A DNA stretch of 64,000 nucleotides from Superficieibacter sp. 1612_C1 (GCF_015234305.1 NZ_JADGMI010000006.1:62001-126000); one strand, 5' to 3'. Numbered from the stretch's first letter, positions 22,611 through 31,569 are shown. Notes: generated from the sequence alone by a model not told the origin. Numbers and translations: made by a program.

Positions 22611-22700
22611 TTGGTAAATATTAATTTAGGTAATTAATGGATTTACTTTATTTGTCACTGTCGTTATTATATCGGCTGAAACTAATGAGGTCATGCCCAA

Positions 22701-23231
22701 ATGGATAGTTCGTTTACGCCCATTGAACAAATGCTAAAATTCCGTGCCAGTCGCTATGAGGAGTTTCCCTTCAAGGAAGTGCTTCTGACTCGCCTGTGTA
22801 TGCATATGCAGGGCAAACTGCTCGAAAACCGCAATAAGATGTTGAAAGCACAGGGGATCAACGAGACGTTATTTATGGCGCTCATCACGCTGGAGTCTCA
22901 GGAAGATCACAGCATTCAGCCTTCCGAATTAAGCTGTGCGTTAGGATCATCTCGTACTAATGCCACCCGTATCGCCGATGAGCTGGAAAAGCGCGGCTGG
23001 ATCGAACGTCGTGAAAGCGATAACGATCGCCGTTGCCTGCATCTGCAACTGACTGAGAAAGGCCATCAATTCTTACGTGAAGTCCTTCCCCCTCAGCATC
23101 AGTGCCTGAACAAACTCTGGTCAGCGCTGAACACCACTGAACAAGAACAGCTTGAGCAGATCACGCGTAAGCTTCTGACCCGTCTCGATCAGATGGACGA
23201 AGAAGGCGCAATCCTCGAGGCGTTGCGCTAA
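22701..23231 (+). CDS. mprA: MarR-family repressor of emrAB, MprA (EmrR)
   Basis: A 176-residue winged-helix protein. The recognition region and wing are [46 protein letters not shown] (about residues 75-120), with a dimerisation helix at each end, matching E. coli MprA/EmrR. It represses its own gene and emrAB and is released by uncouplers such as CCCP and by salicylate-like compounds. First gene of mprA-emrA-emrB, with 126 bp before emrA. Confidence 0.95.
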   Translation: MDSSFTPIEQMLKFRASRYEEFPFKEVLLTRLCMHMQGKLLENRNKMLKAQGINETLFMALITLESQEDHSIQPSELSCALGSSRTNATRIADELEKRGWIERRESDNDRRCLHLQLTEKGHQFLREVLPPQHQCLNKLWSALNTTEQEQLEQITRKLLTRLDQMDEEGAILEALR

Positions 23232-23357
23232 CGTTTCGTGTCGCTCGCATATCCTGATTAAAAAGAAATTGACAGGCCAGCAGGCTAAAACTGCTGGCCT
23301 GTCTGACAAACTGGTCGGCATAAGCCGATGTGAAATAATAAGATCGTGGAGAATAAC

Positions 23358-24530
23358 ATGAGCGAAAATGCGGCGATTCCAGCCCCGCAGCAACCGGTGA
23401 AGAAGAAGGGCAAGCGTAAACGCCTGCTTCTGCTTTTGACCCTGCTCTTTATTATTATTGCCGTGGCATGGGGAATTTACTGGTTTTTGGTTCTGCGTCA
23501 TTTTGAAGAAACCGACGATGCTTACGTCGCAGGGAATCAGGTGCAAATCATGGCGCAGGTGTCGGGCAGCGTAACGAAAGTCTGGGCCGATAACACTGAC
23601 TTCGTGCAAAAAGGCGACGTACTGGTCACTCTTGATGAGACCGATGCTCAGCAGGCGTTTGAAAAAGCGCAGACCGAACTCGCCTCCAGCGTGCGCCAGA
23701 CCCGCCAGCAAATGATTAACAGCAAGCAGTTGCAGGCGAATATCAACGTGCAGAAAACGGCGCTCTCTCAGGCGCAAACCGACCTCAACCGCCGCGTGCC
23801 GCTCGGCTCCGCCAACCTGATTGGCCGGGAAGAGTTGCAACATGCGCGTGATGCTGTTGCCAGCGCTCAGGCGCAGCTTGACGTGGCAATTCAGCAGTAC
23901 AATGCCAATCAGGCGATGATCCTCGGCACCCGCCTTGAAGATCAGCCAGCGGTGAAGCAGGCCGCGACCGAAGTGCGTAATGCCTGGCTTGCGTTGCAAC
24001 GTACCAAAATCGTCAGCCCGCTGACCGGCTACGTTTCCCGCCGCTCGGTTCAGCCCGGCGCGCAGATTAGCCCAACCACGCCGCTGATGGCCGTGGTGCC
24101 CGCCACTAACCTGTGGGTAGACGCTAACTTTAAAGAGACCCAGCTTGCGCATATGCGTATTGGCCAGTCGGTTACCGTCGTCAGCGATGTCTATGGCGAC
24201 GATATCAAATACACCGGTAAAGTGGTGGGCCTGGATATGGGTACCGGCAGCGCCTTCTCGCTACTGCCTGCGCAGAACGCCACCGGTAACTGGATCAAAG
24301 TGGTTCAGCGTCTGCCCGTGCGTATCGAACTGGACCAGAAACAGCTTACTGACCATCCGCTGCGCATTGGTCTGTCTACGCTGGTGACCGTCGATACGAC
24401 CAATCGCGACGGACAAATGCTGGCGAATCAGGCGCGTAAAAATCCGGCATACGAAAGTAACGCCCGCGAAATCAGCCTTGAACCTGTTAACAAACTCATT
24501 AATGACATTGTGCAGGCTAACGCAGGGTAA
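23358..24530 (+). CDS. emrA: Multidrug efflux membrane-fusion protein EmrA
   Basis: A 390-residue adaptor: a basic N-terminus, one membrane anchor (RLLLLLTLLFIIIAVAWGIYWFLVL, about residues 25-49), a lipoyl half-motif (DDAYVAGNQVQIMAQVSGSV), a coiled-coil hairpin (about 95-200) and a beta-barrel ending with VNKLINDIVQANAG. It links EmrB to TolC. Start set at 23358 (MSENAAIP) behind GTGGAG, matching E. coli. emrB starts 15 bp after the stop. Confidence 0.96.
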   Translation: MSENAAIPAPQQPVKKKGKRKRLLLLLTLLFIIIAVAWGIYWFLVLRHFEETDDAYVAGNQVQIMAQVSGSVTKVWADNTDFVQKGDVLVTLDETDAQQAFEKAQTELASSVRQTRQQMINSKQLQANINVQKTALSQAQTDLNRRVPLGSANLIGREELQHARDAVASAQAQLDVAIQQYNANQAMILGTRLEDQPAVKQAATEVRNAWLALQRTKIVSPLTGYVSRRSVQPGAQISPTTPLMAVVPATNLWVDANFKETQLAHMRIGQSVTVVSDVYGDDIKYTGKVVGLDMGTGSAFSLLPAQNATGNWIKVVQRLPVRIELDQKQLTDHPLRIGLSTLVTVDTTNRDGQMLANQARKNPAYESNAREISLEPVNKLINDIVQANAG

Positions 24531-24545
24531 TTTAAGGTGAGCGTA

Positions 24546-26084
24546 ATGCAACAGCAAAAACCGCTGGAGGGCGCGCAACTGGTCATCATGACCATCGCGC
24601 TGTCGCTGGCGACCTTCATGCAGGTGCTGGACTCAACCATTGCTAACGTCGCGATCCCCACTATCGCCGGGAACCTTGGCTCGTCACTGAGCCAGGGAAC
24701 GTGGGTGATTACCTCCTTCGGCGTGGCGAATGCGATCTCCATTCCGATCACCGGCTGGCTGGCAAAACGCGTCGGGGAAGTAAAACTGTTCCTGTGGTCC
24801 ACGGTGGCGTTTGCGATTGCCTCCTGGGCCTGCGGCGTCTCCAGCAGCCTGACGATGCTGATTTTCTTCCGCGTCATTCAGGGGATTGTGGCCGGGCCGC
24901 TGATCCCGCTGTCGCAAAGTCTGCTGCTGAGTAACTACCCGCCCGCCAAACGCTCCATCGCGCTGGCGCTGTGGTCGATGACGGTGATCGTCGCGCCGAT
25001 TTGCGGGCCGATCCTCGGGGGCTATATCAGCGACAACTACCACTGGGGCTGGATCTTCTTCATCAACGTGCCGATCGGCATTCTGGTGGTGCTGCTGACC
25101 CTGCAATCGCTGCGCGGACGCGAGACCCGCACCGAGCAACGGCGAATTGATGGCGTCGGGCTGGGGCTGCTGGTGCTCGGGATTGGCAGTCTGCAAATCA
25201 TGCTTGACCGGGGTAAAGAGCTGGACTGGTTCGCGTCCAGTGAAATTATCGTGCTGACGGTGGTCGCCGTGGTGTCGATTGCCTTCCTGATCGTCTGGGA
25301 GTTGACCGACGATAACCCGATTGTCGATCTGTCGTTGTTTAAGTCGCGCAACTTTACCATCGGCTGCCTGTGTATCAGTCTGGCCTATATGCTCTACTTC
25401 GGCGCGATTGTCCTGTTGCCGCAGCTATTGCAGGAGGTCTACGGCTATACCGCCACCTGGGCCGGTCTGGCTTCGGCTCCCGTCGGGGTGATCCCGGTAC
25501 TCCTGTCGCCGATTATCGGCCGCTTTGCACATAAACTGGATATGCGCCGTCTGGTGACGTTCAGCTTTATCATGTATGCGGTCTGCTTCTACTGGCGTGC
25601 GTATACCTTCGAACCCGGCATGGATTTCGGTGCCTCGGCGTGGCCGCAGTTTATCCAGGGCTTTGCCGTCGCCTGCTTCTTTATGCCGCTGACCACGATT
25701 ACGCTTTCCGGCCTGCCGCCGGAGCGTCTGGCCGCCGCATCGAGTCTGTCGAACTTTACGCGAACCCTTGCCGGGTCGATTGGCACCTCAATCACCACAA
25801 CCCTGTGGACCAACCGCGAGTCGTTGCATCATGCGCAGCTCACCGAGTCGGTTAATCCGTATAATCCCGAGGCCCAGCAGATGTACGATCAGCTTCAGGG
25901 ACTGGGTATGACGCAGCAGCAGGCGTCCGGCTGGCTGGCGCAGCAAATTACCAATCAGGGGTTAATTATTTCCGCCAACGAGATCTTCTGGATTTCGGCA
26001 GGGATATTTATTCTTCTGCTCGGGCTGGTCTGGTTTGCCAGGCCGCCGTTTGGTGCAGGCGGTGGTGGGGGTGGAGCCCACTAA
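24546..26084 (+). CDS. emrB: Multidrug efflux MFS pump EmrB (DHA2, 14 helices)
   Basis: A 512-residue protein. The DHA2 family motifs are present: FMQVLDSTIANVAIPTIAGNLG in helix 1, GWLAKRVGEVK in the 2-3 loop, and motif C APICGPILGG in helix 5. The C-terminus is the glycine-rich GGGGGGAH tail of EmrB. It exports hydrophobic uncouplers and nalidixic acid with EmrA and TolC. ATG at 24546 is chosen over a GTG nine bases upstream because AAGG is well placed and it gives the E. coli length. The stop is four bases before the palindrome-flanked element at 26089. Confidence 0.96.
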   Translation: MQQQKPLEGAQLVIMTIALSLATFMQVLDSTIANVAIPTIAGNLGSSLSQGTWVITSFGVANAISIPITGWLAKRVGEVKLFLWSTVAFAIASWACGVSSSLTMLIFFRVIQGIVAGPLIPLSQSLLLSNYPPAKRSIALALWSMTVIVAPICGPILGGYISDNYHWGWIFFINVPIGILVVLLTLQSLRGRETRTEQRRIDGVGLGLLVLGIGSLQIMLDRGKELDWFASSEIIVLTVVAVVSIAFLIVWELTDDNPIVDLSLFKSRNFTIGCLCISLAYMLYFGAIVLLPQLLQEVYGYTATWAGLASAPVGVIPVLLSPIIGRFAHKLDMRRLVTFSFIMYAVCFYWRAYTFEPGMDFGASAWPQFIQGFAVACFFMPLTTITLSGLPPERLAAASSLSNFTRTLAGSIGTSITTTLWTNRESLHHAQLTESVNPYNPEAQQMYDQLQGLGMTQQQASGWLAQQITNQGLIISANEIFWISAGIFILLLGLVWFARPPFGAGGGGGGAH

Positions 26085-26088
26085 ATAT

Positions 26089-26247
26089 AATGGGATCTGC
26101 GGATCCCATTCAGACCGCTGAAAAAGTGGGTTGTCAGGGGAAACACCGGGATTGGGGTCCCGGAGGGAGGCCCAACCCGGTGGTCGCCCCGTGTTCCACG
26201 GACGGTTTATCATCAACCCCAATGGGATCTGCGGATCCCATTTTTTT
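26089..26247 (+). ncRNA. Candidate structured RNA/element bounded by two identical 22-bp palindromes
   Basis: Two identical 22-bp palindromes (arms AATGGGATC and GATCCCATT, loop TGCG) occupy 26089-26110 and 26221-26242. The second is followed by seven T's and is a convincing terminator; the first is not. The 110 bases between can fold strongly. CACCGGG(A)TTGGG (26144-26156) pairs with CCCAACCCGGTG (26171-26182), 12 pairs with one bulged A, capped by TCCC-GGA-GGGA. GGGTTG (128-133) can pair with CAACCC (214-219), and CCGTG-TTC-CACGG forms a small hairpin at 26189-26201. It lies between emrB and an RNA-repair operon. It could be a stable RNA, a MITE-like insert, or a duplicated emrB terminator; I cannot decide from one sequence. 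Confidence 0.4.
26221..26247 (+). terminator. Rho-independent terminator after emrB/candidate RNA
   Basis: Nine-pair stem with TGCG loop followed directly by TTTTTTT. It would end transcripts from emrB or from the 26111-26220 element. Confidence 0.85.
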
Positions 26248-26445
26248 GCAATCACTTTTTAACCCGCGTATTATCTCCCCGCCCCGCTCTTTCCGTTCAC
26301 TTTTCAACCGGTGCTGAGCCATCCGCTCGGTCGTTTTTCCACTGATTGCCCTCCCGCCTGGCCCGATTAACCGCCATGCCGGGGATCGCCACGCTGATTT
26401 TCCTCGCGCTTTCAGCTCAACTAAAAAACCGAATAATGGATTATC
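26248..26445 (+). promoter_or_regulatory. Leader region of the RNA-repair operon
   Basis: 198 bp without a gene. CTGAGC (26314-26319) pairs with GCTCGG (26325-26330) and is followed by TCGTTTTT, a terminator- or attenuator-like hairpin ahead of the ligase gene. I see no convincing sigma-70 or sigma-54 promoter and only a weak ribosome site (GGATTATC) before the ATG at 26446. Confidence 0.35.
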
Positions 26446-27153
26446 ATGAATACCCAACGAAAATACGGGAGAACCTGGCACTATCCTTTCTCCCCCGGCA
26501 CCACCAGCGAAGATCGCATTAACGCTCACTACTGGCAGGATTTGCAGGCGATCGCTTCCCTGGTGCATACCGAAAAACTGGACGGCGAGAATAATTGCCT
26601 CAATCGTCACGGCGTTTTCGCCCGTTCGCACGCCGCGCCGACGGACTCCGCCTGGACGCATAAAATCCGCCAGCGCTGGCAGTTGCTGAAGCACGATCTG
26701 GGCGATCTGGAGCTATTTGGCGAAAATCTGTATGCCGTGCATTCCATTGAATATCACCAGCTTGAGCAGGACTTTTACCTGTTTGCCGTGCGCTGTCATG
26801 AGACATGGTTAAGCTGGGAAGAGGTGAAGTTCTACGCCGCGCTGTTTGATTTCCCCTGCGTACCGGAAATCACCATTGACCCGCCGGGCAACAGTGAGCC
26901 AGCATGGCGGCAACGCTTTCTGACGCATACCGATAGCCGCGGCGCATTCGCGCCGTTTGATGTCCATACCGGCCTGCCCTGTACGGTGGAAGGTATCGTC
27001 AGCCGCAACGCTGACGCCTTCCCGGTGGCGGATTTTGCCCACAACGTTTTTAAATACGTGCGGAAAAACCATGTCAAAACTGACCAGCACTGGAAACGCC
27101 ACTGGCGACGTGCGCGAATGGCATGGGAGTTTCAACCAGGAGAAAAAGCATGA
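26446..27153 (+). CDS. Compact ATP-dependent RNA ligase (Rnl2-like nucleotidyltransferase core)
   Basis: A 235-residue protein with all core motifs of covalent nucleotidyltransferases. Motif I is TEKLDGENN with the AMP-accepting Lys44. Then come motif Ia GVFARSH (about 56-62), motif [16 protein letters not shown] (88-100), IIIa FYLFAVRC (110-117), motif IV VEGIVSR (181-187, Glu182) and motif [10 protein letters not shown] (201-209). EKxDGEN and EGIV-R favour the RNA ligase branch (Rnl2/REL1/Rnl5-like) over DNA ligases. There is no accessory domain beyond the core and a short basic tail. It would seal 3'-OH/5'-phosphate RNA nicks. Its stop overlaps the start of the HD-kinase gene (ATGA), so the two are coupled. 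Not present at this locus in E. coli. Confidence 0.85.
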   Translation: MNTQRKYGRTWHYPFSPGTTSEDRINAHYWQDLQAIASLVHTEKLDGENNCLNRHGVFARSHAAPTDSAWTHKIRQRWQLLKHDLGDLELFGENLYAVHSIEYHQLEQDFYLFAVRCHETWLSWEEVKFYAALFDFPCVPEITIDPPGNSEPAWRQRFLTHTDSRGAFAPFDVHTGLPCTVEGIVSRNADAFPVADFAHNVFKYVRKNHVKTDQHWKRHWRRARMAWEFQPGEKA

Positions 27154-28265
27154 TCTGGACGATGAGCCAGACGCAAAGCTGGCCTGACCTTCGCCAACAA
27201 TTCAGTTGGGTGGACGAGATGCACAACGTGCCGCAGGACGCGCATCATCATGCGGAAGGTAATGTTGGCATTCATACGGAAATGGTGCTTGATGCGCTGC
27301 GTGCGCAAGCCAGCTATCAGGCGCTGAAGCCTCAGCAGCAGGCGCTGTTATGGGCCGCTGCGCTGCTGCACGATGTTGAAAAACGCAGCACCACGCGTAT
27401 TGATGAAGAGGGACGCATCTCCTCTCCTGGTCACGCGCGCAAAGGGGAACTGACTGCCAGAGAAATTCTCTTCCGTGATATTCCCACGCCGTTTGTGCTG
27501 CGTGAGCAGATTGCCTCGCTGGTACGCCTGCATGGCCTTCCGCTATGGCTGCTTGAGCGCCCTGCCCCCGAACGGTTACTGCTTAGCGCAGCGATGCGGG
27601 TTGATACCCGGCTGCTGGCAATACTGGCCCGCGCCGATGTCGAAGGTCGGGAGTGCGCCGATAAAAACGTGATTCTGGATCGCATCGCGTTATTTGAACT
27701 GTTTTGTCAGGAGCAACAGTGCTGGGGTCGGGAACGTCCATTCCCTTCCTCCGCAAGCCGCTGGCACTATCTGACGCACCCGGACAGCGCGCCGGGTTTC
27801 GAGCCGTGGATTGAGCAGCCTTTCGAAGTGATTTTGCTCAGCGCCCTGCCGGGGATGGGCAAAGATCGCTATATCGCGGCGCACTGCCACGCTATGCCGG
27901 TCATCAGCCTTGATGATATTCGCCGTCGCCTCGGCGTGACGCCGGAAAACCGGGCGGCAACGGGGCGTATCGTGCAGCAGGCAAAAGAAGAGGCGCGGGT
28001 ATTGCTGCGGCAAAAAACGCCGTTTGTCTGGAATGCCACGAACATCACCCGCCAGCTACGCACGCAGTTAGTCTCGCTTTTTACTGCCTATGGCGCGGAG
28101 GTCAAAATTGTCTATCTGGAGGTGCCGTATCAGCAGTGGAAGCAGCAGAACAGGAACCGACAGCATGCGGTGCCGGAGACGGTATTACAGCGGATGTTGA
28201 CGAAGCTGGAGGTGCCGCAGCCCGATGAGGCGCAGCGCGTGGAGTATCGGGTTACCGACCCGTAA
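27150..28265 (+). CDS. HD phosphohydrolase - polynucleotide kinase fusion (RNA end-healing enzyme)
   Basis: A 371-residue two-domain protein. The N-terminal HD domain has His42 ([10 protein letters not shown]), His74-Asp75 (ALLHDVEKR), His95 (SPGHARKG), His128 (VRLHGLP) and Asp152/Asp163. The C-terminal domain (from about 225) is a P-loop kinase: [13 protein letters not shown] (Lys238), then [12 protein letters not shown] (Asp255-Asp256, Arg258), as in T4-Pnk-like kinases, and a later TNITRQLR segment. The order matches bacterial HD-Pnk (characterised in Runella slithyformis), which removes 2',3'-cyclic phosphate ends and phosphorylates 5'-OH ends. The P-loop has GKDR where Ser/Thr is usual. 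Start at 27150 follows AGGAG and overlaps the ligase stop; upstream ATG 27123 is less likely. Confidence 0.82.
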   Translation: MIWTMSQTQSWPDLRQQFSWVDEMHNVPQDAHHHAEGNVGIHTEMVLDALRAQASYQALKPQQQALLWAAALLHDVEKRSTTRIDEEGRISSPGHARKGELTAREILFRDIPTPFVLREQIASLVRLHGLPLWLLERPAPERLLLSAAMRVDTRLLAILARADVEGRECADKNVILDRIALFELFCQEQQCWGRERPFPSSASRWHYLTHPDSAPGFEPWIEQPFEVILLSALPGMGKDRYIAAHCHAMPVISLDDIRRRLGVTPENRAATGRIVQQAKEEARVLLRQKTPFVWNATNITRQLRTQLVSLFTAYGAEVKIVYLEVPYQQWKQQNRNRQHAVPETVLQRMLTKLEVPQPDEAQRVEYRVTDP

Positions 28266-28301
28266 AACAAGGCGGGCAGGGATATCCCTGCCCGATAGCC
28301 A

Positions 28302-28817
28302 CTAGATATGCAGTTCCTGCAATTTCTCTTTCGGCAGTTTCAGCTCTTCGTTGCTGTTCACGCGCACGTCATGATCGAGAATGTGACGTGCAATGTCCTG
28401 CGCTTCCGCCAGGGAGTGCATGTGATACGTACCGCACTGGTAGACGTTCAGCTCAGGGATCTGCTTCTGATCCTGAACTTTTAATACGTCGGCCATTGCC
28501 GCTTTCCACGCATCGGCAACGCGCTGCTCATCAGGGGTACCAATCAGGCTCATGTAGAAGCCGGTACGGCAGCCCATTGGCGAAATGTCGATAATTTCAA
28601 CGCCGTTGCCGTTCAGGTGATCGCGCATAAAGCCTGCAAACAGGTGCTCCAGCGTATGAATCCCTTTTTCCGGCATCACTTCTTTGTTCGGAATGCAGAA
28701 ACGCAGGTCAAACACGGTGATGGCATCGCCGTGCGGCGTGTTCATGGTTTTCGCCACGCGCACCGCAGGGGCTTCCATACGAGTATGGTCAACAGTAAAG
28801 CTATCTAATAGCGGCAT
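28302..28817 (-). CDS. luxS: S-ribosylhomocysteine lyase LuxS
   Basis: A 171-residue protein. The Fe/Zn-binding HTLEH-type motif appears as [11 protein letters not shown] (His54/His58 region) with a third ligand in PMGCRTGFY (active-site Cys84) and [11 protein letters not shown]. It cleaves S-ribosylhomocysteine to homocysteine and the AI-2 precursor DPD. GGAGG lies before the ATG. micA is divergent from luxS, as in E. coli. Confidence 0.98.
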   Translation of the reverse strand: MPLLDSFTVDHTRMEAPAVRVAKTMNTPHGDAITVFDLRFCIPNKEVMPEKGIHTLEHLFAGFMRDHLNGNGVEIIDISPMGCRTGFYMSLIGTPDEQRVADAWKAAMADVLKVQDQKQIPELNVYQCGTYHMHSLAEAQDIARHILDHDVRVNSNEELKLPKEKLQELHI

Positions 28818-28927
28818 TCTATCTCCTCCAGGCTATCTTTATGTCTTTAAATTCAGCAGGTTACTTTCAACCTTCTGCTCTGAATTTCTCATCACTGTGG
28901 ATAGCGTAATTTTTTTTAAAATTAAAT

Positions 28928-28954
28928 GAACTCTTTAGTGCCGGGCGAGTCTGA
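28928..28954 (+). promoter_or_regulatory. Sigma-E promoter of micA
   Basis: GAACTC (28928-28933) and GTCTGA (28949-28954) with a 15-bp spacer fit the RpoE consensus (GAACTT / GTCTGA) and place the start at 28961, the first base of MicA. Confidence 0.8.
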
Positions 28955-28960
28955 ATATAT

Positions 28961-29036
28961 GAAAGACGCGCATTTGTTATCATCATCCCTGATTTCAGAG
29001 ATGTAAATTTTGGCCACAGTGATGTGGCCTTTTTCT
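28961..29036 (+). ncRNA. micA: MicA small RNA
   Basis: The 5' end GAAAGACGCGCATTTGTTAT is the well-known MicA seed that pairs with ompA mRNA. It is followed by the TCATCATCCCTGA.TTCAGAGATG stem-loop and a terminator hairpin (GGCCACAGTGATGTGGCC, then TTTTTCTTTT). The position between luxS and gshA is as in E. coli. It is an Hfq-dependent, envelope-stress-induced RNA that lowers porin synthesis and, being divergent from luxS, can overlap the luxS 5' leader. Confidence 0.95.
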
Positions 29037-29042
29037 TTTGTG

Positions 29043-30599
29043 TCAGGCATGTCTCGCCAGTACGGCTTCAAACGGCTCAGTATCTGCCGCCTCCAGCTCA
29101 CGCTGACGTTCCCATGAGGCTTTGCCCTCGGCAATAAAATCATCTTCGCTCAGGATTTCCAGCGGCTCTTCCCGAAGAGTGGCGCGGTACTCTGCTGCCA
29201 GTTGTTTCCCCGTCCCGCCAATCCCCTGCTCTTTCATCATGCGCAGAATACGGGCCGAGAAGGTGAGTTCTGGATTGTCGAAACAGGCGACCAGTTCATC
29301 ACATACCTTCTGATAGGCGTCAGAACCGTCAATGCTGTCCAGCGTTTGCGCGACACGGCGCAGGTCGCGGAACAGATCTTTGCCGACCTGCACCAGCGGG
29401 AACTGGGCGCTTTCGCAGCCGATGCCCAGCGTGAGACCCGGCTTACGGCCTTCGAGGATCACCCGGTTCCAGTTGGTACGTGTACACAGCAGCTCATCGC
29501 TGCTCATTTCCGGCGCATCCGCCAGCGCACACCAGACCATAAACAGGTCGAGGAAACGTACCTGCTGCTCGTCCACGCCAATCGGCGAGAACGGGTTGAT
29601 ATCCAGCGAGCGCACTTCAATATACTCAATGCCGCCGCGCAGCAGCGCATCCGACGGCGTCTCCCCGCTGCGGGTAACGCGTTTCGGACGGATCGGCGCA
29701 TACAGCTCGTTTTCAATCTGCAAAATATTGCTATTGATTTGCAGGTACTTACCGTCTTTTTGCAGCCCCATTTTGGCATACTCTTCAGAAGGCGTTTTAA
29801 TCGCCCGCTTCAATCCTGCCACATAAGTCTGCAAATCGTTAAACGTAATACCGAGATTGCTTTGCGATTTATTGGTATAGCCAAGATCGCTCAGACGCAA
29901 CGAGGTCGCCCAGGGCAGATAGCACATGCCGCTTTCGGTTTTTTCAAACGGCAGCGTGGTGGGTTTGCCCTGCAAGAAAGAGGAGCAGATGGCGGGCGAG
30001 GCACCAAATAAATAGGGGATCACCCAGCCAAAGCGATAGTAGTTGCGAATCGAGCGGAAGTAACCCGCTGAGATTTGCTCTTTACCACTCTCTACATCCG
30101 TTACGCCGCATTTCGCCTGCCAGAAGGCCATCGGCAGAGAAAAATTGTAGTGCACACCGGAGATGGTCTGCATCAGCGCGCCATAGCGATTTTTTAAACC
30201 TTCACGATAAAGCGTTTTCAGCCGGCCCATGTTTGAGGTGCCGTACTGGGCTAATTCGATGTCCTGACCATTTTCGATATAGCACGGCATACTCAGCGGC
30301 CACATCCGCTCCTCGCCAATCTGACGGGCAGTATAGCGATGGACGTCGCGCATAAAGCTCAGCATGTGCTGGATATCGCCATCTACCGGCGTAATAAACT
30401 CCAGTAAGGCTTCAGCAAAGTCCGTGGTGATCCATTGATGCGTGAAGGCCGCCCCTAAGGCTTCAGGGTGTCCGGTCGTTGCCAGCGTACCGTCTTCATT
30501 TACGCGCAGCGTTTCCCGCTCAAGGCCGCGTTGGATGCCTTTTATTGCCTGTGGATTTTTTTCCAGCCAGGCCAGCGCCTGTGATACGTCCGGGATCAA
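29043..30599 (-). CDS. gshA: Glutamate-cysteine ligase GshA
   Basis: A 518-residue enzyme matching E. coli GshA from end to end ([67 protein letters not shown]). It makes gamma-glutamylcysteine, the first step of glutathione synthesis. The start codon is TTG (30597-30599), as in E. coli, giving [14 protein letters not shown]. yqaA, which separates gshA from yqaB in E. coli, is absent. Confidence 0.97.
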   Translation of the reverse strand: MIPDVSQALAWLEKNPQAIKGIQRGLERETLRVNEDGTLATTGHPEALGAAFTHQWITTDFAEALLEFITPVDGDIQHMLSFMRDVHRYTARQIGEERMWPLSMPCYIENGQDIELAQYGTSNMGRLKTLYREGLKNRYGALMQTISGVHYNFSLPMAFWQAKCGVTDVESGKEQISAGYFRSIRNYYRFGWVIPYLFGASPAICSSFLQGKPTTLPFEKTESGMCYLPWATSLRLSDLGYTNKSQSNLGITFNDLQTYVAGLKRAIKTPSEEYAKMGLQKDGKYLQINSNILQIENELYAPIRPKRVTRSGETPSDALLRGGIEYIEVRSLDINPFSPIGVDEQQVRFLDLFMVWCALADAPEMSSDELLCTRTNWNRVILEGRKPGLTLGIGCESAQFPLVQVGKDLFRDLRRVAQTLDSIDGSDAYQKVCDELVACFDNPELTFSARILRMMKEQGIGGTGKQLAAEYRATLREEPLEILSEDDFIAEGKASWERQRELEAADTEPFEAVLARHA

Positions 30600-30747
30600 A
30601 TTGACCTCCCGCCTGTCGAATTCATTGTAATAATCATAGTAGTGCTACCATGCCATACTTGCGGAAACAAACGCACAAGAATAACGTTAGTTACCCCTTC
30701 AGCGCTATTAGCCATTGTTGCTATTCAAAATAAAAGTCAGGGAGTAC

Positions 30748-31314
30748 TTAAAGCAGCCGGACGTCCACCGCATCCATGCCCGCCAGGCGCGCAGCCTGAA
30801 GGCCAAAATCAGCATCTTCAAACACCACGCATTTTTCCGGGGCGACGCCCATGCGTTCTGCGCATAACAGAAACGTATCCGGCGCGGGCTTATGGTTTTT
30901 AACGTCGTCGGCCGCTACAACCGCGGAAAAATAGCGGCGAAGATCGAGATGCGCCAGCAGCGCTTCCGCTATCGCGCGCTCGCTGCCGGTGCCCACCGCC
31001 ATAGGACGACGCCCGTGCCACGCTTTCACCACCTCAATAAGCGGCAGCGGCTGCACGGTATCAAGCAGCATCGCCTTAACCGCATCGGTTTTTTCCCGCG
31101 CTAATTGATGGGGATCGAGATCGGCCTGATTGAGTTCGATAATCGCCTGCGCAATACGCCAGGTGGGAGAGCCGTTTAGCGAAACCATCGCCGCCATATC
31201 AAAACTCAGGCCGTAGCCGCCGAGGACTTCATTCCAGGCTTTACGGTGTGTCGGTTCGGTATCGAGGATGGTGCCATCCATATCGAAAATCAAACCCTCA
31301 TAACGCTCGTACAT
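30748..31314 (-). CDS. yqaB: HAD-family sugar phosphatase YqaB (fructose-1-phosphatase)
   Basis: A 188-residue HAD phosphatase. Motif I is IFDMDGTILDTEPTHRKAW (about residues 9-27), motif II is in VGTGSERAI, motif III KNHKPAPDTF and motif IV VFEDADFGLQAA. It matches E. coli YqaB, which hydrolyses fructose-1-phosphate and 6-phosphogluconate. Start at MYERYEG (31314); an upstream ATG would add non-family residues. Confidence 0.95.
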   Translation of the reverse strand: MYERYEGLIFDMDGTILDTEPTHRKAWNEVLGGYGLSFDMAAMVSLNGSPTWRIAQAIIELNQADLDPHQLAREKTDAVKAMLLDTVQPLPLIEVVKAWHGRRPMAVGTGSERAIAEALLAHLDLRRYFSAVVAADDVKNHKPAPDTFLLCAERMGVAPEKCVVFEDADFGLQAARLAGMDAVDVRLL

Positions 31315-31429
31315 CGTATTCTCACCAACCAAATGACAGGGTAATACTGTAGCGTAACTGGGCTTTTTTGTCGCTGACGACAGAATGAGGAATTATCAGG
31401 ATAGGGGAGAGTGTAAACAGGGAGAAATA

Positions 31430-31506
31430 TGGTGCATCCAGGAGGATTCGAACCTCCGACCGCTCGGTTCGTAGCCGAGTACTCTATCCAGCTGAGCTAT
31501 GGATGC
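31430..31506 (-). tRNA. argQ: tRNA-Arg(ACG), copy 1
   Basis: 77 bases including encoded CCA. Acceptor GCATCCA pairs with the 3' strand; anticodon loop reads CTACGAA with anticodon ACG (inosine-modified); T-loop GGTTCGAATCC. It corresponds to the argQ-argZ-argY-argV cluster of E. coli, on the same strand; the individual name is by position only. Confidence 0.97.
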
Positions 31507-31569
31507 ATTGGGATAACTATTTTACTGCTGATACCTGTACCGCGTAACGCTGCACCAGATAATAGATGG

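Noticed and set aside
26341-26375. Sigma-54 promoter before the RNA ligase, suggested by TGGCCC
   Set aside because: The distance between GG and the next GC does not fit the fixed -24/-12 spacing, and no activator gene is adjacent.
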